A model generated the notes under the pieces. It made no database searches. It had not been told where the DNA came from and saw nothing but the letters and a program-made list of their open reading frames with translations. Positions 24,005 to 36,100 of a stretch of DNA of 64,000 nucleotides are shown one piece after another. Location: assembly GCA_021432605.1 (NCBI GenBank), contig MU271144.1, positions 1,732,606-1,796,605 of the forward strand, in the 5' to 3' direction. This DNA is from Coniochaeta sp. PMI_546. Its lineage: Eukaryota; Ascomycota; Sordariomycetes; Coniochaetales; Coniochaetaceae. Each line of letters opens with the position of its first letter. Position 1 is the first letter of the stretch. The position numbers and the translations under genes were made by a program.

Positions 24005-25645
24005 ATGTCTGCCTCCCTCCTCCCCGTTGCCCTCTATGGGCTTGAGGTTCCTCCCGGTGAGATCGCCATGCGCGCTGCTCCCGACTTCCCTGCTACCGTA
24101 AGTCACACATGTCTTTCTCTCTCATTGATTGCACAGCAACTCCTATACGTGCCGCATTGAGACTTGAGGAACCCAGAGGTAAACACCATGACATACCAAA
24201 ACTAACATGCCCCAGATCCGGATTACCATGGCCGCTATCGATCCTACGGAGGCGCCTGAGGCTGATGAGGACGGCAATATCCCTACCGTTCCCCGTGCCA
24301 CCCTCAAGATCCTCAAGAGTCGCATGGGCGGCGGCGAGGATGACGAGGATGATTCGTACCTTGACGGCCTGTTGAACGGCGAGTACAGCGACGAGGATGA
24401 TGAGGATGACGAGGATGACTCCGAAGACGAGACCAACGGTGGCCCAAGCGACCCCGCCAAGTCCAAGAAGGCTCGCCAGGAGGCTGCCATCAAGAAGCTT
24501 ATCGAGGCTGCTCAGAAGGACGAGGACTCCGATGAGGAGATGGATGAGGCCGAGGGTACCCCCAACGGCACCAAGAGCAAGAAGGGCAAGGAGAAGGCCA
24601 GCGATGAGGATGATGACGAGTCCGATGAGGACAGCGAGGATGAGGACGAGCTCGAGGAGTTCGTCATTTGCACACTCGACACCGAGCGCGTAAGTTTTCA
24701 CTGGAACTCCACGATGCTCCCTACAGGGCGACTAACCTGGTGACACAGAACTACCAACAACCGCTGGACATCACCATTGGCGAGAATGAGAGAGTCTACT
24801 TCCTTGTCTCGGGTACGCACACCATCCACCTCACCGGCAACTACGTCGTCGACCCCTCTGAGGAGGACGACGAGGAGGATGACGAGGATGACTACGACCT
24901 CCCCCCCGGCATGGAGGATGTCCTTGACGGTGACGATAGCGAGCTGAGCGATGAGCTCGACGAGCTTGACGACATGGAGCGCGTCAAGGAGATCGACACT
25001 GACGACGAGGAGGAGGCCCCCAAGCTCGTCAAGGCTGACAAGAAGGCCGAGAAGAAGGGCAAGAAGCGCTCTGCTGAGGACGACGCTGAGAACCTTGACG
25101 AGATGATCGCCAAGGATGAGACCAAGCTCAGCAAGAAGCAGCAGAAGAAGCTCAAGAACAACAAGGGTGAGGCCGTCGCCGCCGAGGAGAAGAAGGATGC
25201 CGCCAAGGAGACCACGCCCAAGTCCGACAAGAAGGTTCAGTTCGCCAAGAACCTCGAGCAGGGCCCTACCGGCTCCGCTGAGAAGGCCAAGACTGCCGAC
25301 AAGAAGGCTACCGGCGTCAAGGTCGTCAATGGTGTCACCATCGACGACCGCAAGCTCGGCTCGGGCCGCACCGCCAAGAACGGAGACAAGGTCAGCATGC
25401 GCTACATTGGCAAGCTGACCAACGGCAAGGTCTTTGACTCCAACAAGAAGGGCACCCCCTTCAGCTTCAAGATCGGCAAGGGTGAGGTTATCAAGGGTTG
25501 GGACATCGGCATCGCCGGCATGTCCGTCGGTGGCGAGCGTCGTCTCACCATTCCTCCTCACCTCGCTTACGGCAGCCGGTCTATGCCCGAGATCCCGGCC
25601 AACAGCACCTTGATCTTCGACGTCAAGCTGTTGGAGATCAAGTAA
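24005..25645 (+). CDS. Nucleolar FK506-binding peptidyl-prolyl isomerase (FPR3/FPR4 type)
   Basis: Three exons, 24005-24097, 24216-24689 and 24749-25645, give 487 residues. The joints give '[17 protein letters not shown]' and '[19 protein letters not shown]'. The N-terminal nucleoplasmin-like fold (about residues 1-60 and 185-225) is interrupted by a long acidic tract. More acidic and Lys-rich blocks follow up to about residue 375. The last ~110 residues are an FKBP domain: '[21 protein letters not shown]', '[27 protein letters not shown]', 'IPPHLAYG'. Fpr3/Fpr4 act as histone chaperones and prolyl isomerases in the nucleolus, and Fpr4 isomerises prolines in the H3 and H4 tails. The architecture fits; the nucleolar role is from the family. 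Neighbours give no operon-like hint. Confidence 0.93.
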
Positions 25646-26445
25646 ACATCCTCTACTTACGACGGTGGACATCGACGAGGGTATAAAGAGAGGGGTGTTT
25701 GGATGACTGTTTGGACAGCCAAACTCATCTGTATTTCTATAATGGTACCTGTCTCTAACGGCCTACCGTCCGGGACTTTCAAGTCTGCCTGGCTCTTCCG
25801 ATTTCTTTCTCCTCACATGGATTTTCATGTTGTGCGACGATGGAGCCTTCTGACCTGCGCGCGGTCTGCGAGGATCCGGTCATGTGGGACACGGGAAGCA
25901 GGACGCTGTTAGACGGGATGACGAGGTCTGCATTGCATTTTCTTGGCGCAAGATCAAAAGTGATTTCGGAGGAGTTCTTGACTTTTTCTTTTATCTCGGT
26001 CTATACGTAGGGATAGTGATACTCTAAATCGAGTGATTTCCATTTGCTTCAACTTGGCCCATTAGCAGTGACTACCTTACCTACTACATCAGTAGGTATT
26101 CAGCTTGACGACAACCGGGAGGCCCGATGACTACCTTAAAGTATGTCGGAGAAGGAGCGGACAGACATCTGCGAAGCCTGGGTGGTCTTTCCTATGCCCT
26201 TCGACCATTCGAGGCAAGCGCTTCTTGACATAATAGGTACCTTGGTGCTACTCCTAGCTGGAACCTATCCTTCTCTCCCGTCCGTCTTCCTCAGGCTTCC
26301 GTCTTATCACTCTCCCAGCAGAAATCCCATCATTTGACGTAGCTTTGGCCAGTCTCTCTTTTGTTAGCCGAGTTCATTATTCATATGCCATAACTAACAC
26401 TTAGACCAACAAGACCCAGCAGTCAGTCAGGTACAAGACTCTGAC
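25646..26445. other. Intergenic between FKBP and kinase genes
   Basis: 800 bp with the FKBP 3' UTR and the kinase promoter. TACCTTA occurs at 26073 and 26132. No gene is seen. Confidence 0.5.
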
Positions 26446-29400
26446 ATGAAGCGGTCGCTGCCAACGGAAGGGGACGATGATAGCAATACACCCCATCCAG
26501 GACGCCATGGCAGTGGCTCAGCGCCGAGTAAGACTGACCCTCCGCCACCGAAGTTCCGCAGGAAGGGCAAGGGTATCATGTCGGCACTGCGGACTTTGAC
26601 GGCCAGCGGTAGCGGTGCGTATGAGCACTCGCCTTCGTGGCTTATGTGAAGTGTGTGAACAGTTGAGCTCATGATTCTATTAGGGTCCGATGGGTCTACT
26701 TCCATCGACCGTGAGGGCTGCCTTCCAACACCACCGACAAGTCCCGCAAAGAGCTCAAGGCACAAGACCTCCTTCTCGCAGCGCATCAGCAGAGTTAACA
26801 CGCTCTTCCGCGGCCCCTTTGATGGATCGTCCAGCCACAAGTACAAGCCAAGAGAGAGACCTTCGATCAAGAGCCAACAATCTGTCGAGACGACGGACAC
26901 CGTAGAGACTGGCAGCGTACTCTCTCCTGCCTCCTCGAAAACTGCTACCACCGCATCCAGCTCCAATAGCAATGTAATTTCTGTTAAGTCCCCTATTTCG
27001 ACAGGAAAGACATCGGTGGACTCGAGATTCACGTCTGCTTCTGCCCAGGAACGAGACCATCACGGCTCGGCCGAGAAGAAGCAGTTGAACAGCGGCACTG
27101 TCATCACTCGGCAACACCCTGGTGCCCATATGCGCTCCAGCCCAGACGGCAATCTCACGCCTATCGAAGAGACAGCTCTTGACTACGCAAACGTGACGAT
27201 CCTGACGGTCGAGAGGGCCGCGGCAGCCAAGATCTATCTGGAAACTTACTTCAACGACCTTCTGTTGCCCGGGCCGACGCCTCGAGATATACGTCGGCGG
27301 AAGCTCGAGACAGAATTGCATAGACGGATGCACGACGAGAATTTTACACCAGAGGAGCAGGAACAGATGCGTGCCGATTACTGTCGCCGTGAGACTGAGC
27401 ACCTCCGAGAGAACAGAGTCATGAAATCACGCAGTATCCGTGCGCTCACTGCAGAGAGAGGGGACCCCGGGGGACGACTCGATGATGAGTATGAACTCTT
27501 GAAGATACTGGGCAAGGGTAGCTTTGGTGTGGTGCGGCTGGTGAAGGAGAAATCTGGAGGCGAGCTCAATGCCGACGGTACTCCAGATCCTCCGCAGAGG
27601 CAAGTCTATGCAATGAAGGTGATCCGCAAGTCTGATATGCTTCGGACGAGCCAAGAGGGCCACCTCAGGGCAGAAAGAGACTTTCTGGTGGCTTCTGAGG
27701 GATCTGACTGGTATGATTTTCTCGTTCCTGTCCTACTCGTCTTCAAGCCAGATAAGTGTCTATTTACTGACGCAGACACAGGATTGTGCCCCTTGTCGCA
27801 AGCTTCCAGGATGCGGCGAATCTCTATCTAGTCATGGAGTACATGCCCGGCGGCGACTTCCTCGGCCTCTTGATCAGAGAAAACATCCTGCACGAGACAG
27901 TAGCTCGTTTCTACATCGCAGAGATGATAGTCTGCATCGAAGCAGCTCACGCTCTGAAGTGCATCCATCGAGACGTCAAGCCGGACAACTTCTTGATATC
28001 GGCCTCCGGCCACTTGAAGATCAGCGACTTTGGTCTCGCCTTCGACGGCCACTGGAGCCACGACATGGGATACTACAACAGCCACCGGTACAGCCTCATT
28101 CACAAGCTGGGAATCGCCGTCGAGGGAGACGAGCAAGACAAGGAAGAGGCTCGCAGCGTGCAGGCCACGCTGAAGTGGACGAGCAGCATTATGACTGGCA
28201 TTGCGAAGCATGACAAGAAGCAACCGGACGACGGCGAGCCCCTGCTGAACTGGAGAAACAGGTGCGGAAACCGTACGTCGGCGATGAGTGTGGTCGGAAC
28301 AAGTCAGTACATGGCTCCCGAGGTTGTCGCTGGCAAACCATACGATGCCAGGTGCGACTAGTGGAGCATTGGCGTAATTCTGTATGAGTGCATCTACGGA
28401 CATACGCCTTTCCTTTCGGATGAGGGACGACAGATGACCAAGCACAATATCTTGGTATGTCCTTTCACGATTCCCATCCGGTTGCATACGCTCACGATAC
28501 AAACAGAGACACCACGAGACGCTAGGTTTTCCCGCGCGCCCTCCGGTCTCGCATAGATGCCGACAGTTGATGGAGGCCTTGATACGGGACAAGGAAGATC
28601 GGCTCTCTTCGAAGCGCTACAAGTTCAAGGATCTGACCTCGGCATCGCCCGCTTTTGCCAACATAGCCACAGCGTCGAGCAGCAGAGCAGGAGCAACGAC
28701 AGGCAACTCTGGCCCAAAAGATTTCCGCGGCCGCTATGTGTTCCCCAACGACGCAGAGGACATCAAAGCCCACAAGTGGTTCCGGGGTATCCCATGGGAC
28801 CGGCTACACCAGCTCGAGCCACCCTTCGTGCCGCGGATCAGGGCCGTCGACGACACACATTACTTCGACGAAGAAGAGGAGATCAGCGACTGGAGCGACA
28901 GCCACACGACAGAAGGCCCAGACGACGCCACACCCACCATCCCGCAGAGCCCTCATCGACACAATCCCGTCGTCGCAAACTCCAACCCCCTCTCTGCGAC
29001 CGCCGTCCCCTCCTCCCCCCTTCCTACAGACCCTCACTTCCTCAACCTCACCCTAACGCCCACAACAACCTCCACCGCCCTCCCCCTCCCAACCCTCCCC
29101 TTAATCCCAACCCCCCACGCCCCAACCATCCGCCAAGCAAGGGAAGAAGAAGCCCGACTCTTCCTCCGCGGCCTGCGCCGGAGCATCCAGAAGTGGGCCC
29201 TGGCCGCAATCACCCTACCCTACGACTCGACCCGCGTCCAATCACAACTCGACGCCCTGCCCGGTCTGGACGCGGCCGAGCGCGCCAGGCTGCGGCACTT
29301 CGTCCGCCTCTTCGGCAGGAAGGACCGCAAGCGGCCGCGGGACAGGCTGCTCCGCGACCGCGCCACGAAGGGCGTGGTCATGGATGTCAGGAAGAGGACG

Positions 29401-29769
29401 GCGTTTCTGGGGTATACTTGGAGGCGGATGAGGCCTGTTGGGCAGCAGCGGGGGGTGCTGCCGGGGTGGCACAACGGGATGGGGTCCGGAGGAGCTAGGG
29501 GGGAGGGGGAGGGGTCCGGCATGGGTATGGGCGGTACGGCGCATGGTGGTGGGGGGGACGGGATGTTTGAGCGGGAGGGGTTGAGGCACGGGTTTCCCGG
29601 GTATGGGTACGTTGGCGGCGTTGCTGCGGGCGGGCTTGGAGAGGAGTATGATTTTGACTATGGGTTTGGGTGGACTGGGGCTGGTGCTCGTGCTGGGGCC
29701 GGACCGCACTGGGAGAATGTTAGTGCCTTTAGGGCGCTGCATGGCAAGGGGAGGTTTAGTTGGCGGTGA
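26446..29769 (+). CDS. PUK1: NDR/AGC-family kinase, PUK1-like, with an in-frame TAG at the DWWS motif (candidate A-to-I edited stop)
   Basis: Four exons, 26446-26614, 26684-27710, 27782-28454 and 28507-29769, give 1043 codons if the TAG at 28359-28361 (codon 592) is read through; unedited, the product is 591 residues. A Mob-binding NDR-type region lies at about residues 226-303. The kinase domain begins near residue 326: 'ILGKGSFGVV', 'YAMKVIRK', 'HRDVKPDN' (Asp463), 'DFGLAF' (Asp481), a ~70-residue insert, 'SVVGTSQYMAPEVV', then 'YDARCD' stop 'WSIGVILYEC'. All other NDR kinases have Trp-Trp here. Conserved sequence continues through 'GHTPFLSDEG', 'RHHETLGFP' and 'FRGIPWDRL' (about residue 715). 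Frame and splice sites after the TAG are intact, which argues against simple decay. A long low-complexity tail ends with 'TAFLGYTWRR', like the NDR hydrophobic motif. The best match I know is F. graminearum PUK1; orthology is inferred. Confidence 0.85.
28359..28361 (+). other. In-frame TAG codon, predicted UAG-to-UGG recoding site
   Basis: The TAG replaces the first Trp of the kinase subdomain IX motif DWWS; the next codon is TGG. The adenosine at 28360 follows a T, the -1 base favoured by fungal A-to-I editing. Sequencing error or a real null allele are the alternatives. Confidence 0.7.
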
Positions 29770-30179
29770 AGGAGTGGAAGGGTATACTTGAGAGTAGAGG
29801 ACAATGGACGAGTCAGGAGGGGGCAGTAGGAAGACGAGTGTGGCAGATTGAAAGCCGAGTCAGGGGATGGAGACTCACAGTGACAGAACAGAGATAGACA
29901 GCAAAACCTACCTTGTAACTTCCGTATGCTTGATTGCAATCCCTAAATGAGACTACGTGTCGTAAACACACTTGTACCTGGTTGTGTATGAAAAGAAGGG
30001 ACACACACACATTTGTCTGGGCTATGTATGGCTAGACAAGGTATCAATGACTCCAAAACTACCTCCCTTCAACCGACATAGTCGAAGAGAAAAAACAACA
30101 CTCCCTCCGATCTCAAACCAGCACTGCTATCGCATAAACATAATCACCATATCAACCCTTGCTTTTCACATCACATAAT
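29770..30179. other. Intergenic, convergent 3' regions
   Basis: 410 bp between the stops of the kinase (+) and UBR1 (-). It contains an ACACACACAC run at about 30001-30010 and AT-rich sequence near 30080-30180. No gene is seen. Confidence 0.6.
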
Positions 30180-33100
30180 CTACAGCGTCTCCCACCCCCC
30201 ATTGTTGATATCCGCCTCGAGCTTCCGGGCGATGAAGCTCGGCACCCCGTGGCCCAGCCACAGGTTCCGGAGGAAGGTGTCGTAGCGCTTCTGGTGCAGG
30301 AACAGCTCCCGGCCGTGGCGGAGGCCCATGTCCATCTCGCCGTACTGGTCGATGTAGGGCGCGTTGGCGAAGCTGCCGCTCTGCCGGTGCAGCATGAAGA
30401 CGACGCAGCGGCGGATGTTGAGGAAGAGGCCTATTGTCTTCTGGCACCTGTTTTTTTTTTAATCAAACACTCTGGTTAGTATTACAATGTCTTCTTTGAG
30501 GGAACAGTGGGGGTGGTTCGGTGTGATGTGAAACGGTGTTGAGTGTGAAGAGAAAGGGGGGGAAAGACGTACTTGGCTATATGCTGATTCGCCCCGCCAA
30601 CAGTGACCTTCTTCGGCCTCCTCGCGCCGGCAGGGAAGGGCATCTCCCTGGAACAGCATATCCCCTGCCCGCAGAACACCTCGCCGCAGAAGAGGCAGAC
30701 CATGGGGTCTGACAGGTCTCGGCCGGTCGTGGGACATCTGCGCCGCGTGCACAGCTCGATGAGAGTGCCGTATTTCTCCGGCAGGCCGACCAGCTCGAAG
30801 ATGCCAGGGTGGCTGACCAGGGCCGAGGGCGGGAGCTGCGGGTTGAGGCTGCTGCGTACCACGCCGCCGCCGCCGCCGCTCGGACTGGCTTCCGTGAGCA
30901 TGGGTTCCTCCGTCGAGCCGTGGGGCCAGTAGACCTGGTGCTTGACCCAGCCCGCCACCAGGCGCTGCGTCACCGTCGTGTCGGCGGGCCAGCCGCACTG
31001 CGGGCCCAGGGGGGTCAGGGCGGTGAGCATCTCGTCGAAGGACGGCAGCCTCAGGGCCTCGGTCAGCCGCTCGAGCTCCTTCTGCTCCGGGGAGGGCGAG
31101 ATGTGGCTGTTGAAGTCGACGCCGTACTTGACGTTGAGCAGCACGACGCACTTGCGCGCGAAGGCCAGGGCGTACTTGCGCACGAACTTGTACCAGCCCT
31201 CGAAGTCGTCCAGGCCGGCCTGGTCGAATCCCCTGTTGGCGGCGGCGTCGTCCGAGTCGCCGCGGACCTCGAGGCCGATGTCGGACAGGGCCGCGACGTC
31301 CATCCTGAGCAGCGCCTCGCAGAACTGGGCGAAGTTGTCGAGCGAGGGGTCCATCTCCCGCGGCCTGTTGACGATGCGTTCGATCCACTGCGCGGCCGGC
31401 ATGTTGCGGCCCAGGTGGTAGACGACCTTTGTGATCTCGGCGAGGTAGCAGAGGCGGACCATGTGGGAGATCTCGAAGTTCTGGGCCGGGATGACGCCGA
31501 AGACGCACTCGCAGAGGAAGATGAAGGGATCCACGCTGAGGAGCGGCGGGTAGATGTCTGCCGGTCGGTGCGTGTTGTCCGTCTCCTCGCCGAGGTACTG
31601 CGCGATGAAGAGCTGGCAGTGCTGCCGCTCGCTGTCCTTGCGGAACTCGGTGTCGATGCGGTTCTCGCCCGCCTCTCGCTGGCCTCCGACGGCGATGTAG
31701 GATGTCACGGTCTCGGCGAGCACGCGGAGGTGGGTGAGGACCTGCTCCGGTATCTTCTCCAGGAACGTCAGCCCGTACTCGGCTTCAACGCCGCGCTGCT
31801 GTATCTCCACGGCCGAGATCGAGAACCCGACAGCTCGCGCCAGAGTGTCGCTGGCGCAGAGCTCGTTCCTGCTCCCCGCGGAATCGCTATCCCGTGCCCT
31901 GGGCCGCTTCTCCATGATATGTCTGGTCTCCAAGCCGTTCTCGCGGATCGAGTCGCGCAGACGGCGGTATGCGGCCGTCAGCTCCTTCATCATGCCGTCG
32001 TTCGCCGGCTCTGGTTCGGCGCCACTCCGCCCGGCCAGCAGGCCCCCCGGCGCGATGACAAATGTCTCGCTGAATGGCGTTCCGCTCGCCGTGCTGCTTC
32101 GCTTTGCGGACTCGGCCCAGGCATCCTCGAGCAGCTCCGACGAGCGCTCCGCGAGCTGGCCGTTCATGATCTGCGACGTGTACGTCGCAAAGGAGTTTTG
32201 GACCTGATCGGTCGGCCGGGGCGCACCGAGCACGTAGTACCCGGAGTGCAGTTGTGTGTTGAGCCACTCGTCGAACGGTACCGGCGCCTGCAACGGGCCG
32301 GGATACGACTCTTCCTTACCCTTCCACACGATAGGGAGGAAGGCATTGCCGAGGGCCTTGCAGAGCGGGCACACGAACTCGAGCCTCTCCACATCCTCGG
32401 GCGGATGGCGGGCAATCTGCGAAGCGTGGCGTCGCACCGTCGCCTCGAAGTACATCTCAAAGCAGGAATAGTGCATGATGTGGCCGCATCCGATAGAGAC
32501 CGGGCCAGGCCGAGACAGTTTGGACGGGAAGCCTTTGCCCAGAGTCTGCAGCTCCGTTGCAAAAGTCTCGCCAGACCGGTTGACCTTTTGCACGGATATC
32601 CTATTCTCACCAGCAACGCCGAACGGCCGGATCGCCTCAGCTGACCGGTCCAGATTCTCGGGGACATTGGAGGCTTCCCTCACGAAGTCTGGGTCCTGCA
32701 GGTCCGTCTGTCGGACGATATTGCTTTCCATGAGGAAGGCGAATGTTCCGTACAGCTGGTGGTCGTCTGTGTCCTCCTGACACAAGATGCAGGTGCCAGA
32801 AGGGTACTTCCAGAAGTTCTTGTGCTCCTCAGCTGGAGGAAGCTCCTCATCCTCGTCGACGTCCACATCACCCCAGTCAATGTTGTCTTGATTGGCCATG
32901 AAGCTCTTCTGCTGCTGCTGGAATTGCGCCATGACCCTCGCTTGTCGGTCGAGGGCGGCCTTCTTTTTCTTCTCTCTCTCTTCATCTGCCATGGTATTTG
33001 CGGGCGAGGCGGTGTTGATACGATCCACCGAAAGACCGAGATGGTGATAGGCGTAGTCGAACATGTGTGGCTGCTTCTGTCGCATTCTCTTCAGGATGAG

Positions 33101-36100
33101 GTTTATCTTTGGATGGGACGACTTATACTCCTCCTTTGTCGTCATCAGGTTCAGCAACGCCACGATAGTCTTAGCCTGAGGTGCGTCAGGCATGAAGTTA
33201 CTGCGTGCGTTTCGCGAGAGCGCTATCGACACAAATGAAGTTTGCGACTGGTCCAGCTCGTTGGTGTTGTCTTCGGAAATGGCGATGAGGATGAGATGAA
33301 GGACGACCTGGAGGAAGGTCTCAACCCTGGTGAACTGGACATCCGGAGTTATCTTTCTGAAAACCATTGTATATAGCAGAGAGTAGTAGATGATCTGAGC
33401 GAACATTCCCGTCTTCGTGCAGTCGGCCAGCCCAGCAAACGCACCGGAGCTGATGGGACGGAGCTTCGGCTCGTAAACAACGTCCTCCACCGGCTTGCCG
33501 GTCTTCTTGGCCATTATCTTTCGATAAGCCAACTCAGCCTCTTCGCGCTGGTTCTTGTTGTAGTGCGCGATGTACGGGTCAATCTCTTCAACAAATTCCG
33601 GCTTGAGCTCGAATGTGCCAACGTCCGTTAGCCCTTCTGGTGCCTTGAACGTCGTCATTTCCTTCAGAAGCGCCTGGAAATCTTCGTGGTCCTGGAACTT
33701 GTCGGGCAGCTTTTGACCGATATCCGAAAAAGACAACGGCTTGAAGCACAGGACGTGGATCAGGTCTCGTCGCATAGCCAGCAGATTCGAGGGTGTCTGC
33801 TCGTCGTTCTGCATGAGCGATGTCCTGTCGCTGAGAAGAACGACTAGTAGATGGATCATGTCCTCCACGACGTCAAGGTGCTGCGTGTCGTCCTGCGCCT
33901 TGGACTTCTGCTCAAACAGGCCCTTGACCCATTTCTCCATACCGAACCGCTCAACTATCGAAGCCAGGACGCGGCTCGGGTTGCAGACCACCAGCGCCGT
34001 CTGCAAGAGAAAGATGTCCCGGTGGTGTGAGACATCTCGCTGGACGACACCTCTGTAGGTACCTGCCTGGTGTCGTAGGCTTAGTCCGTTGCGCACCCAC
34101 ATGCCCGCCTTCATCTGGGCAAGCCATGCACAGACTCTCAGGGGATAATCAAACAGGGCCATGAGGTAGTCCTCGGGATTCAAGTCACGCCTCGGCATCC
34201 ACTTCTTGCCCATGGAACGAGGTTTCATGGTCAACTCCTGGGTTGTGAAGGTAAGAAGGTCCCTCAGTTCGCGCACGGGCATCGACTTGCCGCACTCGAT
34301 GAGATAAGAGAGGGTATAGTGGAGGGCATGGTGGAAGCTGATGGGCTGCTCTTCGACAACAAACTTCACAACCTCGAACTCCCGGTCCGAATCCTCAAAT
34401 TCAAAGTCGGTCAGCGTCTTGAACTTGACCTCGTCCTTGATCTCGGCCTGCTGGAAGCGGTGCCGCTCGGCGCCGATCGAGTTGATTATGACGTTCTTAG
34501 CGACAAGTCGGATGGCCTGAGCGACGTATAGGAGATCCTCTCCCTTGAGGTTACGGAAGGCCTCGGAAAACTGACGACAGAGCCTGTTAACCTCTCGCGT
34601 TATCAGGGACGCGCTGATCCAGCCGTCGGCTTCGTACTCGATGTGCTCTCCGACGGCCCGCACGTTAGGACAGATGCCTTGGTGCAGTTTCACGAGGTCG
34701 AGGAACTGCATGATGTATCTCTGTTCCGTCCGCAGCTTCTCTTGGACGTGCGGCGAAGCCATGAGGTACTTCAGGTCCAGGAAGAAGTGGTACATCCGCC
34801 TGTTGGTGACCGAACCGGTGTCGAAGGATAGGACTGCGGAGGAGGAAACATCCCATGGGTTACCGACTTGCCTAGCAGTCAGAAATGTGTAGAGGATGGC
34901 CATCAGGTTGGTAAGGAAGTTGCCGCGCTCAACGACCTCGGCGGTGATGGACGGCGTGGTCAATATTTGCAGGGATAGATTTATGATAGAGTGGTCCGGC
35001 TCGCGGTCGCCGATCAAGTAGAGCTGTGCCAACGTGGTGTAGAGGCCAGCGAAGCGCAGGCCGAGAATCCGCTTGAACTCGGGCACAGCGACAATTGTAG
35101 AGATGTACAGGGAGCGTAGATCGTTACGCACACGCTTCCACATCCTCAGGTCAAATAATATTAGCCAGTCGAGCCGTACGCGTTCGAAGATGTTCTCCGC
35201 GACAGGTAGGTTGTCTTGCTCGACATAACCCTCCGGAGTACCCAGCCAGTAGACCCCTGGCTTGGGCGGCGGCGCTTTGTCTCCTTTTGCCAGCCCAGGA
35301 GTCTTTGGAATCTCGAGGTGTGATTTTGAGTAGACCATGGGCGGGATGAGAGGCTCGGCAGTATCGGAATCGGACGGTGTGAGCTCACGGTCCCGGATAT
35401 GTCGACGAGGTGCTGGTGGAGGCGGCGGGGGAGGTGGAAACCCGCCCATCGTCGCTTCGCCGACTTCCAGCTCTTGACGAGCAGCTTGTAGAATGGCTTC
35501 TATAGGTATCTGGCCCACCAAGTCGGCTGTGTCAAGCATGACGACGTCCTCCTCGTCGTCATCATCTTCCATGTCGCCGATGAGAGACTGGGTGTCCTCC
35601 ATCTCTTCTTCCTCTTCCTCGTCTTCCTCGGCTGCCTCTTCTCGCCGCGCCGCCTCCCGGGCTCGCATGAGAAAGGCAGCTTGTTGTAGGTAGAGCTGAT
35701 CCGGTGACGGGCCTTCGTCTTCGATCTTGTTTTCGTCATCGATATTCCCGACCATGGCATGTGTACCCGGGCTTCCCTTCGACCAAGGTTTGAGCAATTC
35801 CTCGCACACCAGTTGCCGCATGATGAAATGGTCGTTGCCGACCGAACAGCCGGATATATCCAAGAGCCACTCGACGATGCCGCCACACATCTGTTCTCGA
35901 AATGTGTCACGCGACGACCGGATGGTGACCGTCACCCTGATCCTCTCTAGTATCTCGGCCACCTCAACCAGCTTCTCGATGTCGTTGTCGTACATCACGA
36001 TACTGCGCCCGATGGCATCCGTCTCGTATGCTCGCTCCATACCCTTTGCAAGTGACACCTTGCAAGCCCGGGCCACCTGCTGTTGTACATCTTGAACGGT

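Noticed and set aside
24698-25672. 324-codon antisense frame, and another at 24093-24701
   Set aside because: Both are mirror frames of the acidic GAG/GAC-rich FKBP gene; the Leu/Val-rich translation is an artefact of the repeat composition.
28359-28361. Reading the kinase as a plain pseudogene because of the TAG
   Set aside because: No other frameshift or stop is seen in over 1000 codons, splice sites remain good, catalytic residues are intact, and the stop falls on a residue known to be recoded by editing in PUK1. A null allele cannot be fully excluded.
28557-29498. 313-codon frame overlapping the last kinase exon
   Set aside because: An alternative frame of the same exon; its Pro/Arg-rich translation comes from the C-rich stretch.
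30809-32644. 611-codon open frame on the plus strand
   Set aside because: It lies antisense to conserved UBR1 exon sequence and has no recognisable domain; it is a high-GC shadow frame.
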